A stretch of DNA of 64,000 nt from QQVM01 sp035341855. GTDB taxonomy: Bacteria > Bacteroidota > Bacteroidia > AKYH767-A > 2013-40CM-41-45. Location of the stretch: the NCBI GenBank assembly GCA_035341855.1, contig DAOQWA010000003.1, forward strand, positions 62,001-126,000, written 5' to 3'. Shown here piece by piece: positions 44,901-52,281 of the stretch. The first letter of the stretch is position 1; every line of letters begins with the position of its first letter. Position numbers and translations under genes: made by a program. Under the pieces are notes generated by a model. The model searched no databases, had not been told where the DNA came from, and saw nothing but the letters and a program-made list of their open reading frames with translations.

Positions 44901-46625
44901 ATTCCAATTCCAGGATGTAATAGTTCCGGGTGGTGTACTTTGATCCGTGAAACTAACCGATGATCCGACACAAGTGTTGGTATAAGTAAATTCTGCCACC
45001 GGCGGGTTTTCAATGGTTACCTGATGCATTATTGTATCACGACATCCAAGTGTGTTTTCTATTATCAGTGTGACATCATAGGTTCCGGCACCCGGGAACA
45101 AATGAGTAGGGTGCTGAAGCGTTGAAGAAGTTCCATCACCAAAATTCCAGTTCCAGCTCCATATAATTCCGGCAGGTGTCATTGATTGGTCTGTAAATGT
45201 TACAGGAATATTTATACAGGTAGTAGTTGAATGTGTAAATGCTGCCACAGGAATAAATGGCATGGTGACCACTACAGTGTCTGTTGCACTGCATGTACCA
45301 TCATTTGCAGTCACCCAATATGTTCCTTCACCTACAGTTGTCCATGAACTGGTGGCTCCATTACTCCATAAATATGTATATGACCCTGATCCGCCACTTG
45401 CTGTAGCATTTAAAGTAGCAAAATCACTACATGAAATTTGCTCATCAGGTCCGGCATCAACTGTAATTCCGATCACGTTTACGGTGTACGAGAAAACCTG
45501 ACTTCCATAGTAAGGGCATGCATCGTCGGCAACACGAACCGTAAAGATATTTGACGAACCTATATCAGAAGCCGAAGGTGTCCAGCAAAATGTACCTGTT
45601 GGACGTGAAGTGCTTGTCGTGCTAAATGTCGCGCCGGCAATACCATCGTCCCAGGTAACCTGCAAGTTTTGACCTGCATCCGGATCAATTGAGAAGATAT
45701 CGAAGCATGTAGCTTCATTCGCACAGATCGTGATTGAGAAATCTGTGGTTCCATTGATACCGGTAAGAGATGGAAGATTGTTGGCACAATTCATAACCGT
45801 CAACTGCAGATCTCGCTCAACTGTTCCTATTAACACACCGTTTCTGTATTCCTTAACTAAGACTGCCATAACAGTCACCTCAAGGTTTTGAGGGTTGAGA
45901 CAAATGTCACCTGTTACCGTATTAAATGATGTTGCAGGCAGTGAATTCAGTGGGTTGGAGGCATTGTAAGGAGCCATATAGTTTACATTTGCTCCGGCAG
46001 TTTGTTTTGGAGTGATCAACTCATATACCAGTGAATCGCCATCCGGGTCATAAGCTCCATGATTAAAACAATATTGCTGACCAAGGCATAAGAATGGAAC
46101 CGGCTTGTTTGTAAAAACCGGTGAACTGTTACAAGGTGTTATGACATTATTAAGTGTTGAGTATATATAAAAAGTACTTGTACCCGGATTTGTGATCGTT
46201 GTGATGGCAGCATTTCTACAACACAAAGAGTAACTAAAAACCCAGTCGGTACATTGAGCCGGCAAGGTTACAATACCATCATAAACCCATTCCTGTATAC
46301 CTGTAAAACTTCCGCCATTACAAGTAGTTACAGAACTTGAACAGGCAGGTGTCACTTCCTGACCGGTGCCTGCACGCGGATATGTCGTAACACCAAGACT
46401 TTGTCCGCAACTGGCAGAACTAATAGTAACATAGGGACTGGCCGGGGCAGCAATTCCGATGCAATCTCGGTAGAATGATACTGTGATTTTGTAGGTATTG
46501 CCACCGAGGCATTCGTAGGTAAGGTCTGCACCCATTGTATGACTTGCTGAACTCGTTTTGACGAACAAGCTCATCAAAACAAAGGCGAATAATACCGTAC
46601 AAGTTCGATGTAGTTTTTGTGTCAT
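38907..46625 (-). CDS. Giant PKD/Ig-repeat surface protein with gliding-motility-type (T9SS type B) C-terminal domain
   Basis: A 2572-residue secreted protein. A signal peptide (about 1-27) is followed by an N-terminal domain (SHTMGADLTYECLGGN) common in Bacteroidota adhesins, a cadherin-like stretch, then repeats: 16 PKD-like domains of about 80 residues (WNFGDGTSSTLQNPSHTY, GTYTVSLT) and about 11 Ig-like domains of about 70 residues (AGPDQSICSGSSATLTASGG), arranged as Ig1 - PKD2 - Ig5 - PKD3 - Ig5 - PKD11. Nearly every repeat has one Cys near its start and one in a late xGC, likely an intradomain disulphide. The last 85 residues (FTPNGDGHNDRF ... IFDRWGLLL ... GTYVYKIKG-like) are the gliding motility-associated type B sorting domain. 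Role: probably adhesion or gliding, by inference. Confidence 0.94.
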   Translation of the reverse strand: MTQKLHRTCTVLFAFVLMSLFVKTSSASHTMGADLTYECLGGNTYKITVSFYRDCIGIAAPASPYVTISSASCGQSLGVTTYPRAGTGQEVTPACSSSVTTCNGGSFTGIQEWVYDGIVTLPAQCTDWVFSYSLCCRNAAITTITNPGTSTFYIYSTLNNVITPCNSSPVFTNKPVPFLCLGQQYCFNHGAYDPDGDSLVYELITPKQTAGANVNYMAPYNASNPLNSLPATSFNTVTGDICLNPQNLEVTVMAVLVKEYRNGVLIGTVERDLQLTVMNCANNLPSLTGINGTTDFSITICANEATCFDIFSIDPDAGQNLQVTWDDGIAGATFSTTSTSRPTGTFCWTPSASDIGSSNIFTVRVADDACPYYGSQVFSYTVNVIGITVDAGPDEQISCSDFATLNATASGGSGSYTYLWSNGATSSWTTVGEGTYWVTANDGTCSATDTVVVTMPFIPVAAFTHSTTTCINIPVTFTDQSMTPAGIIWSWNWNFGDGTSSTLQHPTHLFPGAGTYDVTLIIENTLGCRDTIMHQVTIENPPVAEFTYTNTCVGSSVSFTDQSTPPGTITSWNWNFGDGASSTLQNPSHTYSGTGNYTVTLITANASGCIDTVVHLITINPLPVANAGADQSICSGSSATLTASGGTSYSWQPGGSTGGTIVVNPSGTTPYVVTVTDANGCINTDTVSVNVLPLPLINAGPDVSSCSGSSVTLTAGGGVSYTWNPGGSTNGSITVNPSSSTNYTVTGTGANGCTASDIVSVNVNTLPVASAGLDQNICSGGSATLTASGGGTYNWSPGGGTNASTTVSPGSTTSYVVTVTNGSGCIARDTVQVIVHLPPALTLQNMFVCTGSSTILDAGISAASYIWTPTGDTTRTITVSSGGTFSVTATSSYGCVATASSTVTMGTAININLDDVSFCQGDSAVLDAGYPGMTYSWTTGATTQSITIYSAGSYGVTVDDNSGCTGSITVNAQLNPIPVANFTTNSVCAGNVTQFTDASSIASGLITDWSWDFGDTTYSTDQNPTHIYANPGTYTVSLTATSIEGCSHTVSNVVTVNPLPVANFASGTACQGSSLAFSNSSTVSSGIITTYAWNFGDGATSSLQNPAHLYSGSGNFNVNLTVTTAGGCSANITQPVSINPLPNANFNATPVCEGSASVFGNTSSISTGSITTYDWDFGDTYTSSQSSPSHIYSVALTYTVRLIATSGFGCSDTITKSVIVNALPTANAGADQTVCFGNSATLTASGGSAFLWTPGGSTSSSISVSPASNTTYTVRVTDANSCTANDIVNVVVNSLPSVSAGPDRIVCSGTSATLNASGATTYSWTPGGSTSSSLTVTPASNTSYIVTGTDVNGCVHSDTALVTVSPLPTVNAGPDQSICSGSTVALSASGANTYTWNPTGSTSASVLVSPVISTNYIVTGTSAAGCIRRDTVRVTVNPVPVVSLSPTFICPGFSTTLDAGNPGATYTWSTGDTTQTISVSDSGTYTVVVTSANGCPTMGTSLVTIGNNLSSTPVVTSVCDGSSATLQAGNPGSTYSWSTGSTASSITVSTAGNYSVVITDVNGCTGTLTHTLNVNPNPVTDFSVSPACAGTSVNFINLSSISSGTIQAYDWDFGDTSSSNLAQPSHTYTSDGTYTVSLTVTSASGCITTASRSLVIHPLPAPGFSSGPVCQNTLSVFTDASSISSGSINNWSWNFGDGSGTTGNAAAHTYASYGSYTATLTVTSDQGCTDSTTQNIQIYRLPVADFTANNACANSSIQFTNTSSSAGGSILFYSWNFGDGNNASGANPNHSFANDGTYPVTLSITSILGCTADTSKIITIHPLPTSGFTSDPVCDGNDVTFTNLSSITNGSISNYYWNFGDNSSSNQSSPAHTYAAEGTYQVQLISTSDMGCRDTVNGTAIVHPLPVASFTAVNVCAGSPVEFLNASTISTGTINNWIWDFADGTSSSSDEPVHIYTNPGSYPVQLTISSSEGCTASFSANVNIYPNPNAAFLSTNTCLGNSSNFINQSSVAGGISFTSEWSFSDGSQSTQTNPVLTFNSSGIFTALLTVTSANGCVSNSTHTSRVYLPPTTVFVAPDVCHGAVTRFDDNSYSQDGNITTWMWNFGDGSYSTEGNPSHLYTGTGSYNVSLTTTSSFGCSSPYQDTVQIYSKPISRIQTANVCQGVPVQFINTTVNNTGTNVTYLWDLGNGFTSTDSSLVYDFTSAGTYDVTLTATSGYGCTDTQLNRLTVYPLPEVNFAGSDACHNSNTSFTNNSTIQTGTIQTYSWDFGDGTSSSQTNAVHQYSSPGTYQVNLTAVSDQGCINSYPSEVAVHPNPTVLFSGGFQGCAPITATFSNASVISTGTISGWLWNFGDGDVSTDQHPQHTFTQGGSYNVSLTVVSDMGCQASYTQTNSVHAFSQPIADFTADPLIADNISPTVHFTNLSQGFTSYQWNFGDGTSTRSELNPVHTFADTGVYSAQLITVNAYGCRDTIMRRIEIRPRSTLFAPNCFTPNGDGHNDRFRPYFTNMTNIQVWIFDRWGLLLTNWEGLEGNWDGYYHGEKCQQDTYVYKIKGMGVDGKYSEWVGHVSIVY

Positions 46626-47151
46626 GTTAATTGTTTAAAAAGGATGGCATTGATTTGAGGTGCCTGTTCACTTTTTCACAATACCTAAACTACACATGCA
46701 TGACAGAAAAGGATTTTAATTAGACCTTTCAACAACGAGATGTAAGATTTTGGCTATTTGTACTTAGAATAAAATGACGAAGCCCACTAATCATTGTAAA
46801 AAGCCTTTTATTTTGGAGGACTCGATAAAAAAGAGGTGTGAGAGCTGCAAGACTTTAGTGAAGTTTTTCTTTAGTGCCGCAATGCGGTGTTAATTCTTGC
46901 ATTTATGCACAAATTTTACAATAGCAGATTCATTTTGCTCAATATTTTAATACATTTGCGACTAAATTTTTTTAAAAAAAGGGGATTGTTGTATCAAAGG
47001 TTTGTATTAGAAAAAAATGCTATTTGAGCATTTTCATTAAATAGAAATATCGGTTGGTATCAGTTTTCTATCTTTTTTTGGAAATAAAATCAGGAATATC
47101 CACTCAGGCATTATGTACAAAATGCCTTCAAACCTCAATTTCTAAGTTATT
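46626..47151. other. 526-base intergenic region between divergent genes
   Basis: It separates the giant surface protein gene and terC. A TACATTTG sequence (46951-46958, plus strand) matches the promoter -7 element. Two hairpins follow in the putative terC leader: AAAATGCT/AGCATTTT (47014-47034) and GGCATT/AATGCC (47107-47126). CCGCA-A-TGCGG lies at 46876-46886. No open frame of note and no recognised riboswitch. Confidence 0.6.
47014..47034 (+). repeat. Hairpin in the terC upstream region
   Basis: AAAATGCT and AGCATTTT are perfect 8-base arms around ATTTG, 118 bases before the terC start and downstream of the TACATTTG box, so it would lie in the leader RNA. It could be a protein site or attenuator; nothing further supports either. 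Confidence 0.35.
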
Positions 47152-47877
47152 ATGCTTCTAGAGCTCTTCACAGTTGAAGGAATGGTTGGCCTGGTCACCC
47201 TGATCATGCTTGAAATTGTTTTGGGTATCGATAATATAATTTTTATTGCTATTCTGTGCAGTTACTTGCCCCTAAAGGAGCAGAGGAGAGCAAGAACAAT
47301 TGGTTTGATGCTCGCTATGGTGTTTAGAATAATATTACTTCTGGGAATATCCTGGCTTGTTCGTCTCACTAATCCTCTCTTTCAAATTGGAATACTCGCA
47401 CCTAGTGGAAGAGACCTTATTCTCTTCGCAGGAGGAGTATTTTTAGTCTATAAAACCATTAGGGAGATTTATCACAAGCTTAGATCACACGATGAGGTAA
47501 CAGGAAAACCTATTGAAAAAAAGCTTACCGTGAGTCAGGCAATTTTACAGATCACCATTATCGATATAATTTTTTCTTTCGACTCAATTCTTACGGCTGT
47601 AGGTTTGAGCAGAGATCTTACTGTGATGATCACTGCGGTTGTAATCTCAATGATCGTGATGCTTTTATTTGCTCCTTATGTGAGTAATTTCATCAACAAT
47701 TATCCAACACTGAAAATGCTTGCTTTGGCCTTCTTAGTATGTATAGGATTTTTATTGATCATCGAGAGCTTCCATTTTCATCTGGATAAGTCATACATTT
47801 ATTTTGCAATGGCATTCTCTCTGGGAGTAGAATTGTTGAACATCAGAATGAGAAAGCTCGATTCGAAAAAGGAATAA
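47152..47877 (+). CDS. terC: TerC family integral membrane protein
   Basis: A 241-residue membrane protein with about seven helices. It has the TerC hallmarks: LIMLEIVLGIDNIIFIAIL near the start and VSQAILQITIIDIIFSFDSILTAVGL in the middle (in two parts ITIIDIIFSFDS), both with the acidic residues (Glu, Asp in GIDN and SFDS) thought to bind metal. Relatives move Mn2+ or act in metal loading of exported proteins; the older link is tellurite resistance. Here no ter operon is present, so metal homeostasis is more likely. aroK follows after 32 bases. Confidence 0.93.
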   Translation: MLLELFTVEGMVGLVTLIMLEIVLGIDNIIFIAILCSYLPLKEQRRARTIGLMLAMVFRIILLLGISWLVRLTNPLFQIGILAPSGRDLILFAGGVFLVYKTIREIYHKLRSHDEVTGKPIEKKLTVSQAILQITIIDIIFSFDSILTAVGLSRDLTVMITAVVISMIVMLLFAPYVSNFINNYPTLKMLALAFLVCIGFLLIIESFHFHLDKSYIYFAMAFSLGVELLNIRMRKLDSKKE

Positions 47878-47909
47878 ATTTTGAAGCGAGTATCTTCAAA
47901 GAGGAAACA

Positions 47910-48422
47910 ATGATCATTTTTTTAATCGGATACATGGGCAGCGGGAAAACAAAAACCGGTCAACTGCTAGCCAAAAAAATGTCATATGAGTTTATTGACA
48001 CAGATAGACTGATTGAGATTTCTGAGAAGCAAACTGTATCAGAAATTTTCAATGAGAGGGGAGAACTGGCTTTTCGTGAATTAGAACATAAAACTCTTGA
48101 AAGCCTGAGCTTAAAAATCAATTGTGTGGTATCTACCGGAGGTGGACTGCCTTGCTTTTTTGATAACATGGATGTTATGAATCGCTGCGGCATAACAGTT
48201 TACTTGAAGGTACCTGCCGGGATGCTGGTCAGCAGATTGCTCGATGATAAAAATAAACGGCCCCTCTTGGCCGGTCTCGACGAAAATCAAATTAAATTAA
48301 AAGTGAATGAGCAATTGGCAGAACGAGAAATACACTATGGCAAGGCAAAGCTGATTTTCCCGGCAGCAAACATGGATCTTAGTCACCTGGCTGCAGAAAT
48401 ATCCAAATTGTCTGTCAGGTAA
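47910..48422 (+). CDS. aroK: Shikimate kinase
   Basis: Phosphorylates shikimate at the 3-hydroxyl in aromatic amino acid synthesis. The 170-residue chain has the P-loop GYMGSGKT (residues 7-14), the Asp pair in FIDTDRLIE, FRELEHKTL and the STGGGLP substrate motif, and the lid region with NKRPLLA. Length is standard. Its 3' end overlaps the oppositely oriented phosphoribosyltransferase gene by 8 bases. Confidence 0.95.
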   Translation: MIIFLIGYMGSGKTKTGQLLAKKMSYEFIDTDRLIEISEKQTVSEIFNERGELAFRELEHKTLESLSLKINCVVSTGGGLPCFFDNMDVMNRCGITVYLKVPAGMLVSRLLDDKNKRPLLAGLDENQIKLKVNEQLAEREIHYGKAKLIFPAANMDLSHLAAEISKLSVR

Positions 48423-48921
48423 GTACTGCTGTTGCAGAATCATTCTCAAATTCAACAGAAACATGATCTTGCATAGTTGTTGAAAGTGTAAGTCCGGAGA
48501 AATCAATGGCGACAGGATAGCGTCTGTGATTTCTGTCAACTAAAACCACTGTTCGGATTTTTTTTATGTCTGCACTCAAAAATGGTTTAAGTGCGTACAT
48601 CATTGTCTTACCGGAATTAAGTACATCATCAACCAGGATTATTACCTTGCCTGTAAGTTCTTCTTTCCTGAGTTCAATTTTAATTTCCTGATCAACCTGA
48701 CTTTTTTTGTCGAGTTCAATTTCGATAAGTTTGATTGAAAAACCGGCAATACTCTTCAATGCTTTACAAAGTCTTTCAGCAACCAGGTAACCATTTGTTA
48801 AAATTCCGGCAATGATGATCTCCTTTTCTTCAACATTGTCCTCATAAATTTGATATGCCAGGCGAGCTATCCTTTGCTCAATTTGTTTTTGGTCTAGAAG
48901 GAGAGTAGAGTTTTGATTCAT
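48415..48921 (-). CDS. PyrR-like phosphoribosyltransferase
   Basis: A 168-residue type I phosphoribosyltransferase. The PRPP loop is VIILVDDVLNSGKTM, and the remaining fold (IIIAGILTNGYLVAERL; VVLVDRNHRRYPVAIDF) resembles PyrR, the uracil phosphoribosyltransferase/regulator of pyrimidine operons. No pyr genes or PyrR-binding leader are nearby, so regulatory function is unproven; a simple uracil or purine salvage role is an alternative. It is tail-to-tail with aroK, a pairing I recall from other Bacteroidota, and 26 bases downstream of the NlpC/P60 gene. Confidence 0.88.
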   Translation of the reverse strand: MNQNSTLLLDQKQIEQRIARLAYQIYEDNVEEKEIIIAGILTNGYLVAERLCKALKSIAGFSIKLIEIELDKKSQVDQEIKIELRKEELTGKVIILVDDVLNSGKTMMYALKPFLSADIKKIRTVVLVDRNHRRYPVAIDFSGLTLSTTMQDHVSVEFENDSATAVLT

Positions 48922-48947
48922 TTTGTAATTCCAATTAATAGCTGAAC

Positions 48948-49505
48948 TTAGTTTAAAAGCCTTCCTGCAGAGTAAAAGTATTTTTCATAGTAAGGATCGT
49001 CCAGGTCGCTGATGATTACTCCGGAGCTCAGACTTGCGTGAGCAAACTTATTTTTTCCTAAATATAATCCTACGTGCGAGATGCGACCCTTTCGAATCTT
49101 GAAAAAGACCAGGTCACCTTCGCGCAGATCTTTCTTCTTAATGCTGGTTGTCTGTTTATGCAGATCTCTTGAACTTCCTTGTACTTCCAGATTATATGAT
49201 TCCTGCAATAGTTTGCAAACAAATCCTGAGCAATCAATACCTTTTGTACTCTGACCGGCATACTTGTATGGAGTGCCCATCCACTTACTTACATTGTCAT
49301 AAAGTCTCGGATTAGTAATATAAGACACATCATAGCCAAAAAGATTTGAATACTTAAAACACCATTCTAATTGTCTTTGTTCCGGATCTGATTCAGTTTC
49401 GCCTTCACCTGTTGCCATTAAATGGCTATTGGCGAATAATGAAATAAACAGGGTCAGGCATGACCTGAAAATTAAAAAACGAAATCGGATATTAGCCATT
49501 TTCAT
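48948..49505 (-). CDS. NlpC/P60 (C40) cell-wall peptidase
   Basis: A 185-residue exported cysteine peptidase that probably cuts peptidoglycan stem peptides. An N-terminal signal (FRFLIFRSCLTLFISLFANS) is followed by an acidic linker and the NlpC/P60 domain with catalytic Cys92 in GIDCSGFVCKLL, His144 in RISHVGLYLG and a further His156 in FAHAS. The preceding GTPYKYAGQSTKG is the usual approach to the active Cys. There is no SH3 or LysM targeting domain. The start overlaps the end of rlmD by 14 bases; translation may be coupled. Confidence 0.93.
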   Translation of the reverse strand: MKMANIRFRFLIFRSCLTLFISLFANSHLMATGEGETESDPEQRQLEWCFKYSNLFGYDVSYITNPRLYDNVSKWMGTPYKYAGQSTKGIDCSGFVCKLLQESYNLEVQGSSRDLHKQTTSIKKKDLREGDLVFFKIRKGRISHVGLYLGKNKFAHASLSSGVIISDLDDPYYEKYFYSAGRLLN

Positions 49506-50907
49506 CCCGGCAATTTAATAAAATTACATTTTCTACGTGCGTGGTTTGGGGAAACATATCCACCGGTTGTATGTTTGAAACTTCGTATTTTTCATTTAGC
49601 AAAGCGATATCCCGTGCCTGTGTTGATGGATTACAGCTAATATAAACGATACGGGAAGGAGAATATTCTGCCATTTTCATCACAGCCTCGGGATGCATTC
49701 CTGAACGGGGAGGGTCGGTAATGATGACGTCGGGTTTTCCATGAGATAAAATAAATTCATCTGTCAGGGTTTTATTTAAGTCGCCTGAAAAGAATTCGGT
49801 ATTCATGATACTATTTGTACGGGAATTTTCTTTAGCATCTTCGATTGCATCAGATACATTATCTATTCCTATTACTTTTTTAGCTTTGCGTGCAACGAAA
49901 TTAGCGATCGTTCCTGTGCCGGTATAAAGATCATAAACCAGTTCTTTTCCACTTAGAGCGGCAAATGAACGCGCAATCTTATACAGCTCGAAGGCTTGCC
50001 TGGAATTAGTCTGATAAAAGGATTTGGCACTGATCTTAAACTTAAGCCCTTCCATTTCTTCAAAAATATGATCTCTGCCATGAAATACATTTACAGGTAA
50101 ATCAAATATTGTAGCATTTCTTTTTGGATTGATTATATATAATAGTGAAGTGATCTCAGGAAATGAAATTTTTAAATGATTTAAGAGTAGATTTATTTTT
50201 TCCCGGTCATCGTCTTTGAAGATCACAATTAGCATCCATTCTCCCGTGGAAGTAGAACGGAAAATAATATCACGTAAAAATCCTTCCTGTTCGACAACAT
50301 CGAAAAATTGAAATTTATTTTCTATTGAGAATCTTTTAATTTCATTTCTTATGGTATTGCTCAGTTCGTCTTGCAAGTGGCAACGTTCAATATTTAAAAT
50401 TTTATCAAAACGACCGGGCACATGAAATCCGATGACATCTTCTTTCATTGGAATACCGGCATCTAATTCCTCTCTCGTCAACCATCGTTTATTGGAACAT
50501 GAAAAGTCAAGCTTGTTTCTATAAAAATATTGACTTGAGGAAGCAAGAATTGGTGAGATCACAGGATTTTCAATATTCCCTATGCGCTTTAATACTTCTT
50601 CAACTTGTCTTTGTTTAAAGAAAAGCTGTTTTGCATAAGACATATGTTGCCATCTACAACCGCCGCAAGTTCCAAAATGTTGGCATACAGGTTCAATTCG
50701 ATCTGCCGAAGCTTCAATGATACGAACTACTTTAGCCTCCCTGTATTTTTTCTTCTTTTTATAGACATGCACATCAACGACATCACCAGGAACGGCACCT
50801 TCAACGAAGACAACCAAATTATCGACTCTTCCGACACCGTTGCCGTTCTCAGCCGTATCGGTGATGCTAACTTTTTCCAGTAAAAACTGATTAATTGTAT
50901 TTTCCAT
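49492..50907 (-). CDS. rlmD: 23S rRNA (uracil-5-)-methyltransferase RlmD-like
   Basis: TrmA/RlmD-family enzyme that methylates uracil C5 in 23S rRNA using SAM. The 471-residue chain has a TRAM domain (about 8-65), an iron-sulphur site CQHFGTCGGC (Cys75, Cys81, Cys84, the spacing of E. coli RlmD) with the fourth Cys in NIERCHL, the SAM motif VYDLYTGTGTIANF, DPPRSG, and the nucleophilic Cys in YISCNPSTQARD. ATG 50907 is chosen: an in-frame start 42 codons upstream runs through the rocD promoter and start, and the family begins at this point. The target uracil (747 or 1939) cannot be told. Confidence 0.93.
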   Translation of the reverse strand: MENTINQFLLEKVSITDTAENGNGVGRVDNLVVFVEGAVPGDVVDVHVYKKKKKYREAKVVRIIEASADRIEPVCQHFGTCGGCRWQHMSYAKQLFFKQRQVEEVLKRIGNIENPVISPILASSSQYFYRNKLDFSCSNKRWLTREELDAGIPMKEDVIGFHVPGRFDKILNIERCHLQDELSNTIRNEIKRFSIENKFQFFDVVEQEGFLRDIIFRSTSTGEWMLIVIFKDDDREKINLLLNHLKISFPEITSLLYIINPKRNATIFDLPVNVFHGRDHIFEEMEGLKFKISAKSFYQTNSRQAFELYKIARSFAALSGKELVYDLYTGTGTIANFVARKAKKVIGIDNVSDAIEDAKENSRTNSIMNTEFFSGDLNKTLTDEFILSHGKPDVIITDPPRSGMHPEAVMKMAEYSPSRIVYISCNPSTQARDIALLNEKYEVSNIQPVDMFPQTTHVENVILLNCRDENG

Positions 50908-50996
50908 GTTTGGCGAAATTAACATTGATATCTGATATTTCATCAAGGGAAATGAATGATTCAGCCTTAATATTCGCTTTAGGTGTTTAGGTTGCC

Positions 50997-51004
50997 TATA
51001 TTTG
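50997..51004 (+). promoter_or_regulatory. -7 promoter element of rocD (TATATTTG)
   Basis: TATATTTG matches TAnnTTTG exactly, 20 bases before ATG 51025. No good -33 element is seen. On the other strand TAATTTCG-like sequence before rlmD has one mismatch. Confidence 0.5.
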
Positions 51005-51024
51005 TAGCATTCTAAGCTATATTT

Positions 51025-52257
51025 ATGAAACAAGTACTGAATGATAAGAATTTAACAGAGGCTTCCATCGCAAAGGAAGTTAAGTTTGGCGCGCATAATT
51101 ATCATCCTATACCGGTCGTTTTGGAACGGGGAGAAGGAGTTTTCGTTTGGGATGTCGAGGGGAAGCGCTATTATGATTTTTTGTCTGCCTATTCTGCATT
51201 GAATCAAGGGCATAATCATCCAAGGATTCTTGCTGCTTTGATTGAGCAAGCACAAAAACTCTCTTTATCATCTCGGGCTTTTTATAATAATTGTCTTGGG
51301 GAATATGAACAGTTTATCACCGGTTACTTTGGTTATGATAAGGTTCTGCCAATGAATACAGGTGCTGAAGGAGTTGAAACTGCACTCAAGTTATGCCGTC
51401 GCTGGGGCTATGATAAAAAAGGAATCGCCGAGAATGCAGCCAAAGTCATTGTCTGTGAAGGGAATTTTCATGGCAGGACTATCAGCATTGTTTCCGCATC
51501 AACAGACCCGGATTCGTATGGCCGATTCGGACCTTTTACTCCCGGTTTTATTAAAATAGCTTATAACAGTATCAGTGATCTCGAAAAAGCATTACAAGAC
51601 CCTAACGTAGCTGGATTTTTAGTTGAACCAATACAAGGTGAAGCAGGGGTGATAGTCCCCGACGAAGGCTATCTGAAAGCTGCTGCTGAACTGTGCAAAA
51701 AGAAAAATGTTCTTTTTATAGCAGATGAAATTCAATGTGGACTTGCACGTACCGGTAAAATGCTTGCGTGTGATCATGAAAATGTTCGTCCGGATATACT
51801 TATACTTGGAAAGGCATTGTCAGGAGGTTTGTTACCGGTTTCGGCAATTCTTGCCGATGATGAAATTATGCTTTGCATTAAGCCGGGAGAGCATGGAAGT
51901 ACATATGGGGGCAATCCTATTGCTGCACGGGTAGCCACAGAGGCTTTAAAAGTTTTAAAGGATGAAAAGCTTGCCGAAAATGCAGAAATGTTAGGAAAGA
52001 TCCTCCTCAGAGAATTGAAAGAGATTAAACATGAGATGATCGATCTGGTAAGAGGGAAAGGACTCTTTTGCGCAATGGTGATCAAACCATACAAGGGAAA
52101 AGATGCCTGGGATCTTTGTCTTGCACTTAAGGAAAACGGATTGTTAGCTAAGCCGACACATGGTCATATTATTCGTTTTTCTCCACCGCTTATTATGGAT
52201 GAGTCTCAGTTGAGGGAATGCATTTCAATTATCAAGAAAACAATTTCGCAATTTTAA
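51025..52257 (+). CDS. rocD: Ornithine aminotransferase
   Basis: PLP-dependent class III aminotransferase moving the delta-amino group of ornithine to 2-oxoglutarate, yielding glutamate semialdehyde for proline or glutamate. The 410-residue chain has AKEVKFGAHNYHPIPVVL at the start, typical of RocD, the GAEGVETALKLCRRW and GNFHGRT segments, the cofactor Asp in FIADEIQCGLARTGKM, and the Schiff-base Lys in LILGKALSGG. Length is normal. Monocistronic, convergent with psuG. Confidence 0.95.
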   Translation: MKQVLNDKNLTEASIAKEVKFGAHNYHPIPVVLERGEGVFVWDVEGKRYYDFLSAYSALNQGHNHPRILAALIEQAQKLSLSSRAFYNNCLGEYEQFITGYFGYDKVLPMNTGAEGVETALKLCRRWGYDKKGIAENAAKVIVCEGNFHGRTISIVSASTDPDSYGRFGPFTPGFIKIAYNSISDLEKALQDPNVAGFLVEPIQGEAGVIVPDEGYLKAAAELCKKKNVLFIADEIQCGLARTGKMLACDHENVRPDILILGKALSGGLLPVSAILADDEIMLCIKPGEHGSTYGGNPIAARVATEALKVLKDEKLAENAEMLGKILLRELKEIKHEMIDLVRGKGLFCAMVIKPYKGKDAWDLCLALKENGLLAKPTHGHIIRFSPPLIMDESQLRECISIIKKTISQF

Positions 52258-52281
52258 ATTGTCAATGTAAAAATCTTGTAT

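Noticed and set aside
40000..46600. Plus-strand open frames of 60-110 codons inside the giant gene
   Set aside because: They are antisense shadows of the low-complexity Ser/Thr/Gly-rich repeats and resemble no protein.
38907..46625. Tandem DNA repeats or a CRISPR-like array
   Set aside because: The periodicity of about 210-250 bases is the PKD/Ig protein repeat; the bases diverge between copies and the frame is open throughout.
46626..47151. Mn2+ (yybP-ykoY) riboswitch before terC
   Set aside because: The conserved GGGGAGUA-type core and paired CUGAUGAG-like loops are not visible; only simple hairpins are.
50908..51033. A 42-residue N-terminal extension of RlmD
   Set aside because: It would run across the rocD start and promoter; the family begins at the ATG at 50907 and the extension has no recognisable feature.
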